A stretch of DNA of 64,000 bases from JADFQT01 sp965216025 (GCA_965216025.1 CBDCEX010000009.1:1-64000); one strand, 5' to 3'. Numbered from the stretch's first letter, positions 1 to 8,376 are shown. Numbers and translations: made by a program. The notes: generated by a model from the sequence alone, not told the origin.

Positions 1-1195
1 TTCCCTCCAGCAAATGCGCTGCCAGGGTCACCCAGGAGAAAAGACCGAAGAGGACTGGCGTGGTCCGGGCGATGGCCCGGTCAGACCACTGGCGCTGGGT
101 TTCGACTCCCAGGTGAGCGCGTACTTCTTGGAAGGTCACTTCCAGCTGCCAGCGCAACACAAACCATTGGATGATTTGGGTGGGCGCCACGTTGAGGTCG
201 GTACACAATAACGCTTGGGGCCGGAACTCACCCAAGGGGTCACGAATCAAGACCCACCGAATAGGTACTGGCGATTTACCCTGATGATACCAGACTGCGC
301 TGTGGGAGGCGATTTCCAGCAAGCGGTGGGTATTGTCATACCAGTCGACCGTTACGGTATTCCAAAGGGTTGTTGGGTGGCCAAGGAGGTCTTTTAGGGT
401 AGGCAGCCGCTTACCCTTGAGCCGGGGACGCCCTAACTGGCCAGGGGAGCGAGGCGGAACCGGTTCGTATAGAGCGGCATCCAGACGCAGCCGGGTGATG
501 AAAGTCACAGGAGAGGCCATAAATTGGCAAAAGTGCAGCAAGTCCAGAACGGCGTAGCTGCTGTCGGCTACCAGTACCAGGGGTCGCCGGGGCAACCAGC
601 GCCGGAGTTGCAGAATCATCTGGCGGGCCCAATCGGTGAGCTTTTTGTGCCGCTGCCCCCGTTCCCGGTGAAACCGCTCCGAAGGTGCCAACACCGTCAG
701 GAAAGGCAAGGCCCAGACCCGGCCGGCCCAAGGAATGGGGGCCAACCACATCAAACTAACCCAGCGCAACCCGCTGGCTTTTACGAAATGGCCCTGGCTG
801 GAACGGACCCCATCTCGGTAAATGCCTTTGGCCGAAATCCGCTTCCCCCGGCGGCGTTCTATGGTCTCGTCAATCCCAAACACCAGCGGCCCAATTCCAG
901 AGTCCAGGTGGCGCAGCAGCAGAAAAAGCAAGGTCCGGCTCAATTGCAATGATGACCACCTGGCCCGATTGAGGACATGGTGATAACGAGCAAAATTCCC
1001 GTCCCGGCTCAGTCCCATGACCCGCAGGGCCGAGGTCACGGTACGCTTGCCTGGGGAGAGGATAGCACCGACCAGCAGCAACTGGGCTTTCTCCCAAGTT
1101 TTGGCCTGAAAGATTGTGCCAAAGGGCTCCAGTAACCTTATAATCGACACCGGGCGAGTAAGCACTCTCTTGACCTCTCGTGGTGGTTTGGTCAA
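1..1195 (-). CDS. IS701-like DDE transposase, 3' end beyond the window
   Basis: A frame of about 398 codons is open without interruption on the minus strand and leaves the window at base 1, so the C-terminus is missing. I followed the frame by hand through every line. The translation contains FGIDETIERRRG (first Asp), VADSSYAVLDLL (second Asp) and EVTFQEVRAHLGVE (Glu), the usual DDE triad of the IS701/DDE_5 family, with the typical RWVSLMWLAPIPWAGRVW stretch between. A TAA lies just upstream, so the start is inferred to be the TTG at 1195 (TTG ACC AAA) or an internal GTG. The element's upstream inverted repeat was not found. Function: transposition of this insertion sequence. Family call is confident, start is not. 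Confidence 0.85.
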   Translation of the reverse strand, partial: MTKPPREVKRVLTRPVSIIRLLEPFGTIFQAKTWEKAQLLLVGAILSPGKRTVTSALRVMGLSRDGNFARYHHVLNRARWSSLQLSRTLLFLLLRHLDSGIGPLVFGIDETIERRRGKRISAKGIYRDGVRSSQGHFVKASGLRWVSLMWLAPIPWAGRVWALPFLTVLAPSERFHRERGQRHKKLTDWARQMILQLRRWLPRRPLVLVADSSYAVLDLLHFCQFMASPVTFITRLRLDAALYEPVPPRSPGQLGRPRLKGKRLPTLKDLLGHPTTLWNTVTVDWYDNTHRLLEIASHSAVWYHQGKSPVPIRWVLIRDPLGEFRPQALLCTDLNVAPTQIIQWFVLRWQLEVTFQEVRAHLGVETQRQWSDRAIARTTPVLFGLFSWVTLAAHLLEG

Positions 1196-1344
1196 GGGAG
1201 CTTACCCTGCCTAATAACCCTCGCTCATTCCTTTCTTCAGCCCAGTTTTGTACAAAGTCGAGCTTAGGGGGTAGCTCTATTCGGCATTTCACGCAACGGA
1301 GATATTCTAAAAGCCGAGAGTCTTGGCGGAGGCTCTCCTCTGTT

Positions 1345-1384
1345 CCCCGCCAAGGTCTTCATCGCCTTGGCGGGGTTTCCTTTG
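1345..1384 (+). terminator. Rho-independent terminator-like hairpin
   Basis: An 11-bp perfect stem (CCCCGCCAAGG at 1345-1355, CCTTGGCGGGG at 1365-1375) with a 9-nt loop is followed by TTTCCTTTG. No confident gene ends just before it on the plus strand, so it may close a lost transcript or be a leader structure ahead of the gene at 1502. Confidence 0.6.
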
Positions 1385-1501
1385 TTGGGACTTTGCCAAG
1401 GAGCAACTTGCTAAAGAGGTTGAGTCCTCGCAGAGCCACCGCTGGACTTCCACGGATGGCCCTTGTATTCTCAACAGAACTTTCATTAAAAGAGGATTCG
1501 T

Positions 1502-1807
1502 ATGCCCACATTTGACCAGGTGCCCCTGCAAGAAGCCATGCTAAAGACCGCTACCGGTAAGACAGCTCAGATAACCAAAGAATATCTAGGCTACATTGAG
1601 CAGCTGACCGAGGGCCAGGCTGGGAAACTCCAACCGGGCGAGGATGAGAGCCTGGCCACCGTTCGGCGACGGCTGGGTGTAGCAGCTAAGTTATCGGGCA
1701 AAGATATTGTCATAAAACGGCAAGGGAACGAAGTGTACTTTTGGGTTCAACAGGAGCCGAGACCCCGCAGACAGCGTAGAGAATCCCAAAGCGTTCCGGA
1801 AGCTTAA
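1502..1807 (+). CDS. Hypothetical small basic protein (101 aa)
   Basis: The ATG is preceded by AAGAGGATTCGT, a good ribosome-binding site. The protein begins MPTFDQVPLQEAM and ends with an arginine-rich tail (PRPRRQRR). I do not recognise the family. A middle section (GVAAKLSGKDIVIKRQGNEVYFW) resembles small DNA- or RNA-associated proteins only in charge. It stands alone between the IS701 element and the broken hydrolase gene, with a terminator-like hairpin 120 bases upstream. Coding is supported by the ribosome-binding site and ordinary residue composition. Confidence 0.55.
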   Translation: MPTFDQVPLQEAMLKTATGKTAQITKEYLGYIEQLTEGQAGKLQPGEDESLATVRRRLGVAAKLSGKDIVIKRQGNEVYFWVQQEPRPRRQRRESQSVPEA

Positions 1808-1870
1808 GTAGCTCTGTGCGCCGGATAATTGGGAGAGGCGTGTCCGAAGTGACCATGACGGCACAGGCTA

Positions 1871-2711
1871 TTACACCCGCGCTTGGCATTCCCCAGTGGC
1901 TCTAATCTGGTCTATTGAGGCCAAGTACTCTAACACCGCGTGGTTGAATGCCACCGGTTGATCCAAGTTGGAGAGATGACCTGCGTCAGGGAGAACAACC
2001 ATTTGTGAGCCCTTGATTCTTTCGTGGATGAAGCGGCAAGCGGGCAGTGCGCCGTCGTCCTGACCAGCCAACTATGGTGGGAGCCTTTATCCCCTCCAGC
2101 AAAGAGGCATCAAAGACAGCGTTCAAGATCATGCGAGTGCTGTGAGCATAGCCCACGGGGTTAAGAGCTAGGTACATCTGGCGGATGCGATTCTCCTGCT
2201 CCTTACCCAACGAGGCGGTTTGGCTGATGTTGGGGTTGTTTTTTATAGCGTATTCCGCTACCGCCAACATACCCTCAGTTTCACTCAATCGGATAATCTC
2301 TTCCCGCATCTGGCGGTTATCCGGTGAAGTTTCTAAACCAGACGCCGAGAATGAGTCGATGATCAACAGGGCAGCCACACGCTCCGGGTGGAGGATTGTA
2401 AATCGAGTGGCGATACCCCCGCCCATTGATAGGCCGCCAACGTATGCCTGATCGATTCCGAGGTGATCTAGCTGACCCTCAAGGTCCTGAGCGAAAATCT
2501 CTTGGGGATATTGGTCCGCGTTTGGAGGAGATTCTGACTGTGCGTGGCCCCGTGGGTCCCACACAATGAAACGATAGCGTTGGGAGAACACTGGTATCTG
2601 TGGCTCCCATTCAGTTGTGTTGCCTCCTATGCCATATGCGAACACCAATGGAAAGCCAGTGCCGTGACTTTCGTAGTAGATGTTGATGCCGTTTATCTTG
2701 GCCGTGGACAT
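1871..2711 (-). pseudogene. Alpha/beta hydrolase, frameshifted near the C-terminus
   Basis: The start ATG at 2711 (MSTAKINGINIYYES) has AGGAG upstream. The protein shows the hydrolase fold order: HGTGFPLVFAYG (oxyanion region), FIVWDPRGHAQS, the nucleophile elbow GGLSMGGG, and an acid/His end in PDAGHLSNLDQP. The last part (AGQDDGALPACRF... to the stop at 1871) lies in another frame from the first. The switch falls at about 2060-2068, where the first frame reads PTIVGW and then turns to nonsense (SGRRRTARLP). A single small indel would join the two. Substrate unknown; relatives include 3-oxoadipate enol-lactonase-like hydrolases. The break could be real decay or a sequence error. Confidence 0.8.
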
Positions 2712-2872
2712 CTTTATCTCCTCTGAGCTTGGGCTTAACAAACGACCAAATGGCCACTACGCCCGCAGGATCTCCCGCCGGGACAACACCCGCTCCGACT
2801 AATTTCTACGCCAGATGTGTTCAGGCCCTGGTTTTGGCGCGGTGATGACATCATGGATGATCCTTCGTAGCT

Positions 2873-3312
2873 TCAGGCTGACTCCCGTATGCACTTCTCC
2901 AGCAACTCCAATGCCGCCTTGGCAAAACCCCACATGTTCGCCTCCCGGTCGGCAACGCGAGTCTCGACGGTAATCGATCGTTCAACGGGGCCGACCACGG
3001 CCATGCAGGAGTGACCTGGATCATCACCGTGACTGTTCCCGGTGGGGCCACTGGCGCCGGTCTCGCTCAATGTCCAGGTGGTCCCCAGCGCCTCACGCAC
3101 GTTCCTGGAATTCATCAGAGCATACGGTTCGCTACTGGACCGAATCCCTTCAAACGCAGACTCAGCCACATGAAGGAGACCGTACTGAGCGGTACGCGTA
3201 TAGATGGTGGCACCCCCCACATAAAAGGCCGAGCAACCCGGCACGGCCACCAGAGACGCGGAGATCAATCCACCGCAAGATGATTCAGTCACAGCGATGG
3301 TTTGTTGCCGTT
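2873..3312 (-). pseudogene. CinA-like nicotinamide-nucleotide amidohydrolase, 5' end cut by IS3 remnant
   Basis: The frame matches the CinA C-terminal domain: TIAVTESSCGGLISA, VPGCSAFYVGG, RSSSEPYAL, ETGASGPTGN, then ADREANMW and a C-terminal helix. This domain deamidates NMN or related pyridine nucleotides. CinA-like homology reads through a GTG at 3292 and continues upstream (RQQTIAVTESS) to about 3312. There the plus-strand transposase sequence begins, and no start codon or ribosome-binding site remains. About 20 N-terminal residues appear lost. The domain is otherwise complete, so translation from the internal GTG 3292 cannot be excluded. Confidence 0.7.
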
Positions 3313-3909
3313 CTCTTGAAAGGCCTGGAAATCAATCGAGCCAACCAGGTCTGGGCCGCGGACATTACCTACATCCCCATGGCTCGGGGCTTCCTATACC
3401 TGGTGGCCATCATGGACTGGCACAGCCGGTACGTGCTGTCCTGGAAGCTTTCCAACACGTTGGACACCGACTTCTGCGTGGCCGCTTTGGAGCAGGCCCT
3501 TGGTAAGGGACGGCCGGAGATATTCAACACCGACCATGGGGCGCAGTTCACCAGTGAGGCCTTCACCGGCCTGCTCTTGAAGCTGGGTATCCAGGTCAGC
3601 ATGGATGGTAAGGGAAGGTACCAGGACAACATCTTCGTGGAGCGGCTGTGGCGGAGCATCAAGTACGAGGAGGTGTATCTAAAAGCCTACCAGACTGTCG
3701 CCGAGGCCCGAACCGGGATCAACGATTACCTGGAGTTCTACAACCGGCAGAGGCCGCACCAGGCTTTGGGCTACCGGACTCCAGCTGAGGTGTACCAAAA
3801 TGGCCAGGAAGAAAAGGTAGCAGCACCAGAAGTGAGGCTGCCCTCGGGCTTGGTGAAACCTAGCGTAGGAGCGGAAGACTCTCTTAATTTAGCCCTCAGG
3901 CTGTCTTAA
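3313..3909 (+). pseudogene. IS3-family transposase OrfB, C-terminal fragment
   Basis: The sequence from KGLEINRANQVWAADITYIPM onward is the rve integrase core of IS3 transposases. It includes WAADITYI (first Asp), FNTDHGAQFTS (second Asp) and DNIFVERLWRSIKYEE (Glu), and ends with FYNRQRPHQALGYRTPAEVY. OrfA and the N-terminal part of OrfB are absent: the bases just upstream belong to the antisense cinA-like gene. After the stop, TGTCTTAATGATGGGGACC looks like the right terminal inverted repeat, so the remnant ends near 3926. It is a dead, 5'-truncated copy that joins two unrelated broken genes. Confidence 0.85.
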
Positions 3910-3926
3910 TGATGGGGACCAGCTTA

Positions 3927-4440
3927 GTTATCTGATTGGATAACTCGGGAAGGGATTACCGTTTACTGCTCTGTGCCGACGGTTTTTCGTCATCTCTCTG
4001 CAGAAATAGACGGAGCAAAGGAGTTTCGGAAGGTCCGTATAGTTAGGCTGATAGGTGAGCCCGTTTATAACAGGGACGTTAGTATCTATAGGAAGCATTT
4101 CTCGCCTGATTGCATACTTGTCAACAGGCTCGGAAGTACCGAGACAGGAACAATTCTCTTGTATTTTGTAGGAAATGAGACTGAAATCAATGGAATCAAT
4201 GTGCCGTTAGGGTATCCGGTCAAGGGTAACGACGTTTTGTTGGTGGATGAGGATGGTAGGGAAGTCGACTCCAACCACATAGGCGAAATCGTGGTCCGGA
4301 GCCAGTATTTGTCTCCGGGTTATTGGCGAAGGCCGGACCTAACAAACATCGCTTTCCTATCAGAACCGGACGAGCCACAGGGAAGAAGTTACCGTACAGG
4401 AGACCTGGGACGGCTGCTGGATGATGGAAGTGTGGATTCT
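3927..4440 (+). pseudogene. Adenylate-forming (AMP-binding) domain fragment
   Basis: Directly after the IS3 end the frame reads LSDWITREGITVYCSVPTVF. It continues through RLIGEPVYNRDV, NRLGSTETGTI (the A5-like motif), PLGYPVKGNDVLLVD, GEIVVRSQYLSPGYW and YRTGDLGRLLDDGSV (A7/A8 region). These are core motifs of amino-acid-adenylating domains of the NRPS type. The N-terminal half, including the A3 P-loop, is missing on the IS side. After about 4440 the homology stops and the rest, to a stop at 4554, is unrelated. No start codon or promoter is visible. It is a relic of a peptide-synthetase or acyl-AMP ligase gene. Confidence 0.7.
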
Positions 4441-4731
4441 TGGGATGCCCCCGTGGGACGTGATCTCCTACCTGATGGAAAAAACTCCAAAAGCCAATTA
4501 GGGGAGCATAAGTGGACCTTGGAAGGCCAACATAGCCAGGGACCGATTGGGTGATGTAGAATAGGATAGCGGCCAAAATAACCTCCTCTTCGCACGAATG
4601 GGACCGTAATTTTTGGTTGCTTCCGGCGTCGATTTGGGAAGGTCAGCGCCGGATTTTAATTATTGGATACTAATCCATTGCGTTCGCCCATTGGAATCAT
4701 CCCCGAGACCTCGGCGGTGCTACTCCTCGAC
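4441..4731. other. Non-coding or degenerate stretch
   Basis: No gene is recognised here on either strand. Short open frames exist but lack ribosome-binding sites and family motifs. It joins the adenylation-domain fragment to the broken helix-turn-helix gene and is probably old rearranged DNA. Confidence 0.4.
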
Positions 4732-5100
4732 CTACGTATCACTCTGACCGGCCTTTTCCAACATGTGGCGAAGTGCCTCGATGGGGGCGAAAAGTCTTTT
4801 TCCGATGCGGATTACCGGTAAATCACCTCTTCTAGCGGCTTCGTAACTAGCAGTCCTGCCTAGAAGTCTGGCCGGAAACCTCGATTCCCCCTATGCCAGC
4901 GTTTTCTTAACGTCGATTATCGATGGCATAGTGGGTGTTGCAACGTATTACATGCACCACCATGCCATATAAGTCTTGAATACGTCTGCTTCGCGTAGCG
5001 CAAAACCCGGCCAATGGCTTTCCGGCCAGACTTCTAGGCCACATCGCTGGCCAGCTTCAGGGACCGTAAAAACCCAACGAGCCTTCTCTTTTGGATCCAT
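4732..5100 (-). pseudogene. Helix-turn-helix excisionase/AlpA-like gene split by a MITE
   Basis: The start ATG at 5100 has a strong AGGAGG upstream. The frame reads MDPKEKARWVFTVPEAGQRC, then GL, where a 170-bp MITE interrupts it. On the other side it resumes GRTASYEAARRGDLPVIR, IGKRLFAPIEALRHML and ends at 4732. Removing the MITE plus one CTAG copy joins the two parts in frame as RCGLGRTASYEAARR, a typical MerR-like winged helix of the HTH_17/excisionase kind, about 65 residues. Such small proteins direct excision or transcription in integrative elements. The gene lies near a damaged integrase (6513-7673), so it was probably that element's Xis or regulator. Confidence 0.85.
4860..5037 (-). 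mobile_element. 170-bp MITE, copy 1, with CTAG target duplication
   Basis: The element occupies 4864-5033. It has terminal inverted repeats AAGTCTGGCCGGAAA (15 bp perfect) and is flanked by CTAG at 4860-4863 and 5034-5037. It encodes nothing. A second copy of the same length (170 bp) and roughly 80% identity lies in the other orientation at 26659-26828. Here it interrupts a helix-turn-helix gene that is rebuilt exactly in frame when it is removed, which proves both the insertion and the 4-bp duplication. Confidence 0.92.
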
Positions 5101-5258
5101 TGGGAACCTCCTAATTTTGTATCGTTCAGTTGTTTGCCAGAATGGACTTGATCGACCTCCTTCCTGACGCCTGGTGATGTTGAACATTAGGCGCTGTGGG
5201 ATTATGATACTCCCGCATAGGCTATGACTGGCAACCGTTTAGTATTAGGAGTTTTGGT

Positions 5259-6194
5259 ATGGAAAAGAGAACTCGGACCGAGGTCACTCCAATAGTGAGA
5301 CAATCTATAGAAGAAGAAGCTCTGAATGGCCCCAGAGCCCCCGCGTGGGTTCTGCGGCGGAAAGTTCAACGCCGTCTTAAAAAAAAGATTGTCCCGGACC
5401 AGATGCCCCGGGAACGGGCCATACAAGCCATCGCCAGGGAGGCCAGAAGGGAGTCAAGCCATCTAGAGGATTGTTGGAGCCTTGCCCATAGCGGCGACCA
5501 AAATCCACCCGAAGCTCTACCCGATCTCCTAGGAGTCTGGAAAGTTAGTATTGCCAAAGACGTCCGATTCACAGTTCGGAAAGCCAGATGGGTGTCTAAA
5601 TTGAGACCCGCAGTCCGCCATTCTTCCCATGAGGCGGGTGTCTGGTCCAGATGGGAAGAATTATTGGAGTGGTCCGAACTCTATGCCGGGCGTGAGTATG
5701 CAGCCATGAAGACTGGCCAGCCAGTGAACACACTAGATTTGGACGCTGAACTAGCCTTCCAGCCCTGGATATCGCCTCTAAATCGATGGCTATACGAGCA
5801 AGCTGTAAGGTCAGGTGTTGTCCCTCCCTCAGGCCGGAAGGATGGGTGGGACACCTCGGATTTTTTCTACGATGAGGCCATAAAACTCTTGAAGGAAGCG
5901 GAAGAAGGGAGTGACATCCGTGAGGCTGACTGGTACCCCGAGGCGAGAGCCGTCATCATCTTTTGGCTAAGAGCTATCAGCAGCAAAATAAAACGTTGGA
6001 ATGCAGCGTCCTGGAATGACTTATTGGGCGAAGACGGGAAGTCCTGGTGGGAGATGGGTCAGCGGCTGACCAAAGAGGTGGTGGAGAAGGCCCGGCAATT
6101 GGAGCGACATATCCCTGCGCCAAGTGAACCTGATACCAGTGGCTACTTAGTCTGGGAGCCAAGCGAGACCCTGAAAGACGTAGCCATCCTTTAA
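5259..6194 (+). CDS. Hypothetical protein (311 aa), accessory element cargo
   Basis: The ATG at 5259 opens an uninterrupted, highly charged, tryptophan-rich protein (for example VRKARWVSKLRPAVRH, IIFWLRAISSKIKRWN). I do not recognise a family, and see no signal peptide, membrane segment or nucleotide-binding motif. It is mostly predicted helical and soluble by eye. It lies between the MITE-split helix-turn-helix gene and the damaged integrase, so it is likely cargo of that older integrative element. Ribosome-binding site is weak. A defence or replication role is possible but nothing in the sequence shows it. Confidence 0.6.
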   Translation: MEKRTRTEVTPIVRQSIEEEALNGPRAPAWVLRRKVQRRLKKKIVPDQMPRERAIQAIAREARRESSHLEDCWSLAHSGDQNPPEALPDLLGVWKVSIAKDVRFTVRKARWVSKLRPAVRHSSHEAGVWSRWEELLEWSELYAGREYAAMKTGQPVNTLDLDAELAFQPWISPLNRWLYEQAVRSGVVPPSGRKDGWDTSDFFYDEAIKLLKEAEEGSDIREADWYPEARAVIIFWLRAISSKIKRWNAASWNDLLGEDGKSWWEMGQRLTKEVVEKARQLERHIPAPSEPDTSGYLVWEPSETLKDVAIL

Positions 6195-6416
6195 CATGGT
6201 CCGGAGCTGTCCATGGCACCGATTGGAAAATCTCTGCCGGTCCTCGTCGCGTTCGACGTTGAAATTGGTCCAGCCCATAAGGATACCGTTGAGGCGAATC
6301 TCGATCCTGGCATGGACGCCAGTCCGCTCCTTTCGGATTTCGCTGGCCCGGATCTGTAGAGTGCTTTTCTCAGCGATTTGCTTGGCAAGTAATACGTGGT
6401 CTTCGTTGACGACCAA
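6147..6416 (-). CDS. Hypothetical phage-like fragment (about 90 aa)
   Basis: A minus-strand frame reads LLAKQIAEKSTLQIRASEIR, TGVHARIEIRLNGI and TNFNVERDEDRQRF before stopping at 6147. The composition and the VHARI...NVERDE pattern resemble a region I associate with phage or integrative-element proteins, but I cannot name the family. There is no ribosome-binding site at the putative TTG start (6416), and the frame stays open upstream to a TAA near 6475. It may be a remnant of a larger gene. It overlaps the 3' end of the 311-aa gene by about 48 bases on the opposite strand. Confidence 0.4.
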   Translation of the reverse strand: MVVNEDHVLLAKQIAEKSTLQIRASEIRKERTGVHARIEIRLNGILMGWTNFNVERDEDRQRFSNRCHGQLRTMLKDGYVFQGLAWLPD

Positions 6417-6512
6417 ATCTGCGGAGGAAGACCTGTGAGGCCCTAAGCGATGAAGAGAGGCAGAGCATTACCGCTCCCTGGTTGACGACACACAACAAGA
6501 GGAGGAGTAAAA

Positions 6513-7673
6513 ATGGCTAGGGGTAGCATCGTAAAACGGGGCAAGAACTGGGCCGCTGTAGTTAGCATTCAGAAAGACCCGGATAAGGGTGGACGCCGCA
6601 GCCAGATATGGCGCTCGGCCTCTACCAAGCGCGCCGCCGAAAAACTCCTGAGCAATCTGTTGGCCGAGCTTGATAGCGGTGGTTATGTCAAGCCATCAAA
6701 GGATACTGTAGGTACATTTTTACACAGATGGCTGGTGGACTACATTAGTACCCAAGTCCGTGCGAAAACATTCGAAGGCTACCAGCAGCGAGGCAAGCAC
6801 CTTATCGCCGGTTGGGGCCATATTCCGCTGGTCGAACTCAGGCCGGAACACATCCGCCATTACTATCGAAAGAAGGGCAAGACGCTCGCTCCCGCCACTT
6901 TGACCAAGTACCATAACCTACTGAAAGCCGCCCTGTCCCAGGCTGTCGAAGACAAGACGCTCCCCAATAATGTGGCTGACGCGGTGAAGCCACCACGGGC
7001 CAGCCGAAAGGAAATGCGAGCCCTAACCGGGTCCGAGGTCCATTCGCTCTTAGGAGCCTGTGAGGATACTCTGTGGCACCCTATGTTCCATACCTTGACC
7101 TGGTGCGGGATGCGGAGGTCCGAATTGCTGGGATTGAAGTGAGGAGACATTGACCTGCTGATGGCCACCCTCCAGGTCCGCCGGTCCCTCCACCGCTTGA
7201 AGGGCGGCATCTTCATCTTCGAGGAACCCAAGACGGCCAGGGGACGGCGGACCATTGCCTTATCGCCCGCCTCGTGCCTAGTGTTGAGGGCTCACAGGGA
7301 GCGACAGGGGAAGGACGCAGCACTCTTGGGGTTGCCGCTAACCGATGGCACCCTGGTGTTCGGTCACGCCGACGGCTCCCCACGTACACCCTCCACCGTC
7401 ACCCTGGCCTTTCGCCGTCTCGTACAGCGACTTGGGTTGGGCCATGTACGTCTACATGACCTCCGGCACACCATGTCCAGCTTATATTTGGAGCAAGGCG
7501 TCAACCCGAAAACAGTTGCGGAAAGGTTGGGGCACGCGTCCGTCACAATCACCTTGGACCTCTATTCGCATTGCCTCCCCGGTGTTCAGGAAGCCGCAGC
7601 CGTGCAGTTCGACACGGCGATGGAGTCGGCGAAGCCAACCCCTGGCGAAAGGCCACCGGCAAAATTGCGTTAG
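6513..7673 (+). pseudogene. int: Tyrosine recombinase (integrase) with in-frame TGA
   Basis: AGGAGG lies just before the ATG at 6513. The first part has an AP2-like DNA-binding arm (MARGSIVKRGKNWAAV), a SAM-like core-binding domain and the catalytic Arg in WCGMRRSELLGLK. A TGA at 7141-7143 then interrupts the frame, which resumes without a shift as GDIDLLMATLQVRRS. Downstream it has HDLRHTMSSLYLEQG (HxxR), GHASVTITLDLYSH (catalytic Tyr in LYSH) and the stop at 7673. The TGA occupies the place where relatives usually have Trp (GLxW), so a single TGG-to-TGA change explains it. Catalysis needs both halves, so the gene is probably dead. It is the integrase of an element older than the satellite to its right. 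Confidence 0.9.
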
Positions 7674-7697
7674 CAAAATGTTAGCAAAACCAAAAAG

Positions 7698-7733
7698 AAG
7701 AGCCCCCGGAGAATTCCGGGGGCTCTTCTTTTT
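7698..7733 (+). terminator. Intrinsic terminator after the integrase
   Basis: A 13-bp perfect stem (AAGAGCCCCCGGA and its complement, 7698-7710 and 7715-7727) is followed by CTTTTT. It ends 7 bases before the left attachment repeat. Confidence 0.9.
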
Positions 7734-7739
7734 ATCTAA

Positions 7740-7761
7740 ATTTGGTAGCGCATGGGGGATT
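7740..7761. repeat. Left attachment site core, 22-bp direct repeat
   Basis: Twenty-two bases here are identical to 18072-18093, which hold the 3' end of the tRNA-Glu gene (CCA end, acceptor strand and part of the T stem, read as TGGTAGCGCATGGGGGATT on the plus strand). Identity stops on both sides. This is the expected product of integration at a tRNA 3' end and marks the left edge of the 10.35-kb element. Confidence 0.92.
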
Positions 7762-7790
7762 GATTTCTAAGAACAAACAACGGGGTTTTT

Positions 7791-7817
7791 GGTGGTAAAA
7801 CCATTACTTTTACCACC
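7791..7817. promoter_or_regulatory. Inverted integrase arm-site candidates, left end
   Basis: GGTGGTAAAA (7791-7800) and its exact complement TTTTACCACC (7808-7817) face each other 30-56 bases inside the left attachment core. The same TTTTACCACC and TTTACCACC words occur at 17998-18007 and 18011-18019 inside the right end. Matching words at both ends and nowhere else noticed suggest arm-type binding sites for the P4-type integrase. Confidence 0.6.
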
Positions 7818-7852
7818 AGTTGCATAGACATTTTTGGTGTCTGGCGTTTTGT

Positions 7853-7900
7853 TTGGCATAGGACAAAAAACCCTGATACAATTTAGGTATATCCTAAATT
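7853..7900 (+). promoter_or_regulatory. Early promoter overlapped by a palindromic operator
   Basis: TTGGCA (7853-7858), an 18-base spacer and TACAAT (7877-7882) form a sigma-70-like promoter. An inverted repeat AATTTAGG-TATAT-CCTAAATT (7880-7900) starts inside the -10 box and ends just before the GGAGG of the first gene. A dimeric repressor bound there would block this promoter. No clear repressor gene is recognised in the element, so the protein that binds could come from elsewhere, or be the product of the next gene. Confidence 0.65.
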
Positions 7901-7912
7901 TTGGAGGTATTT

Positions 7913-8224
7913 ATGGCAGTAAAGCAAAGGCAAAGGCGGAGGAGTAAGGTTGAAATGGTAAAAATCTTAGTAGGTGTGGACCCTGTGACCAAAGTAGCGG
8001 TTAAGGCTGTCATGGAAAAGGAAAACCTGACCTTCTCGATGGCGATATGCCAAATGGCGGTTGCGGCGGGTATGCAAAAGAAATACGTTGCCGACCAAGT
8101 GCGCGATTTGGTTGAAGTAAAAACTAGGGAGCGCATGGAAGAAAATGGCTGGCACCCTGGCCTTAGCCGTGACTTGGCGCGGGAGTTGCTGACCGGAGAG
8201 TCTGAAAAGCTGGTATGGAATTAA
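7913..8224 (+). CDS. Small basic element protein, possible regulator (103 aa)
   Basis: TTTTGGAGGTATTTATG fixes the start at ATG 7913 rather than the TTG at 7901. The protein starts MAVKQRQRRRSKVEMVKIL and has a central helical part (KAVMEKENLTFSMAICQMAV) and an acidic end. I do not recognise a family. It is the first gene behind the operator-controlled promoter, where satellites and phages usually keep regulators. Its basic start followed by a short strand and helices is reminiscent of ribbon-helix-helix proteins, but that is inference. Confidence 0.65.
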   Translation: MAVKQRQRRRSKVEMVKILVGVDPVTKVAVKAVMEKENLTFSMAICQMAVAAGMQKKYVADQVRDLVEVKTRERMEENGWHPGLSRDLARELLTGESEKLVWN

Positions 8225-8376
8225 AAGAGAGATACCCGCGACCATGCCCGACGTGTGGCGTGGGAATCGGGCAACATTGCATATCCAGGACCACTGGAAC
8301 ACGTCAAGCGGACCACGTTGACCGGATGGTGAGACACCAACGGGAAGCAGGATGGAAGCAGCCGCGATGCAGGTAA
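8215..8376 (+). CDS. Small zinc-finger protein (53 aa)
   Basis: The ATG overlaps the stop region of the upstream gene by 10 bases. The protein reads PRPCPTCGVGIGQHC, then TGTRQADHVDRMVRHQ. The CPxCG...GxxC...TG...H.xR pattern is a small zinc-binding finger commonly seen in actinophage and other phage genomes. Three cysteines and a histidine could bind one zinc. Function unknown; translational coupling with the upstream gene is likely. Confidence 0.65.
   Translation: MELKERYPRPCPTCGVGIGQHCISRTTGTRQADHVDRMVRHQREAGWKQPRCR

Noticed and set aside
870..1292. Minus-strand 140-codon frame over the IS701 transposase start
   Set aside because: It is an off-frame reading of the transposase gene, whose true frame is open in parallel and carries the DDE motifs.
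7141..7143. Integrase TGA as selenocysteine
   Set aside because: The position corresponds to Trp in related integrases, tyrosine recombinases have no known Sec site, and no obvious SECIS hairpin follows.
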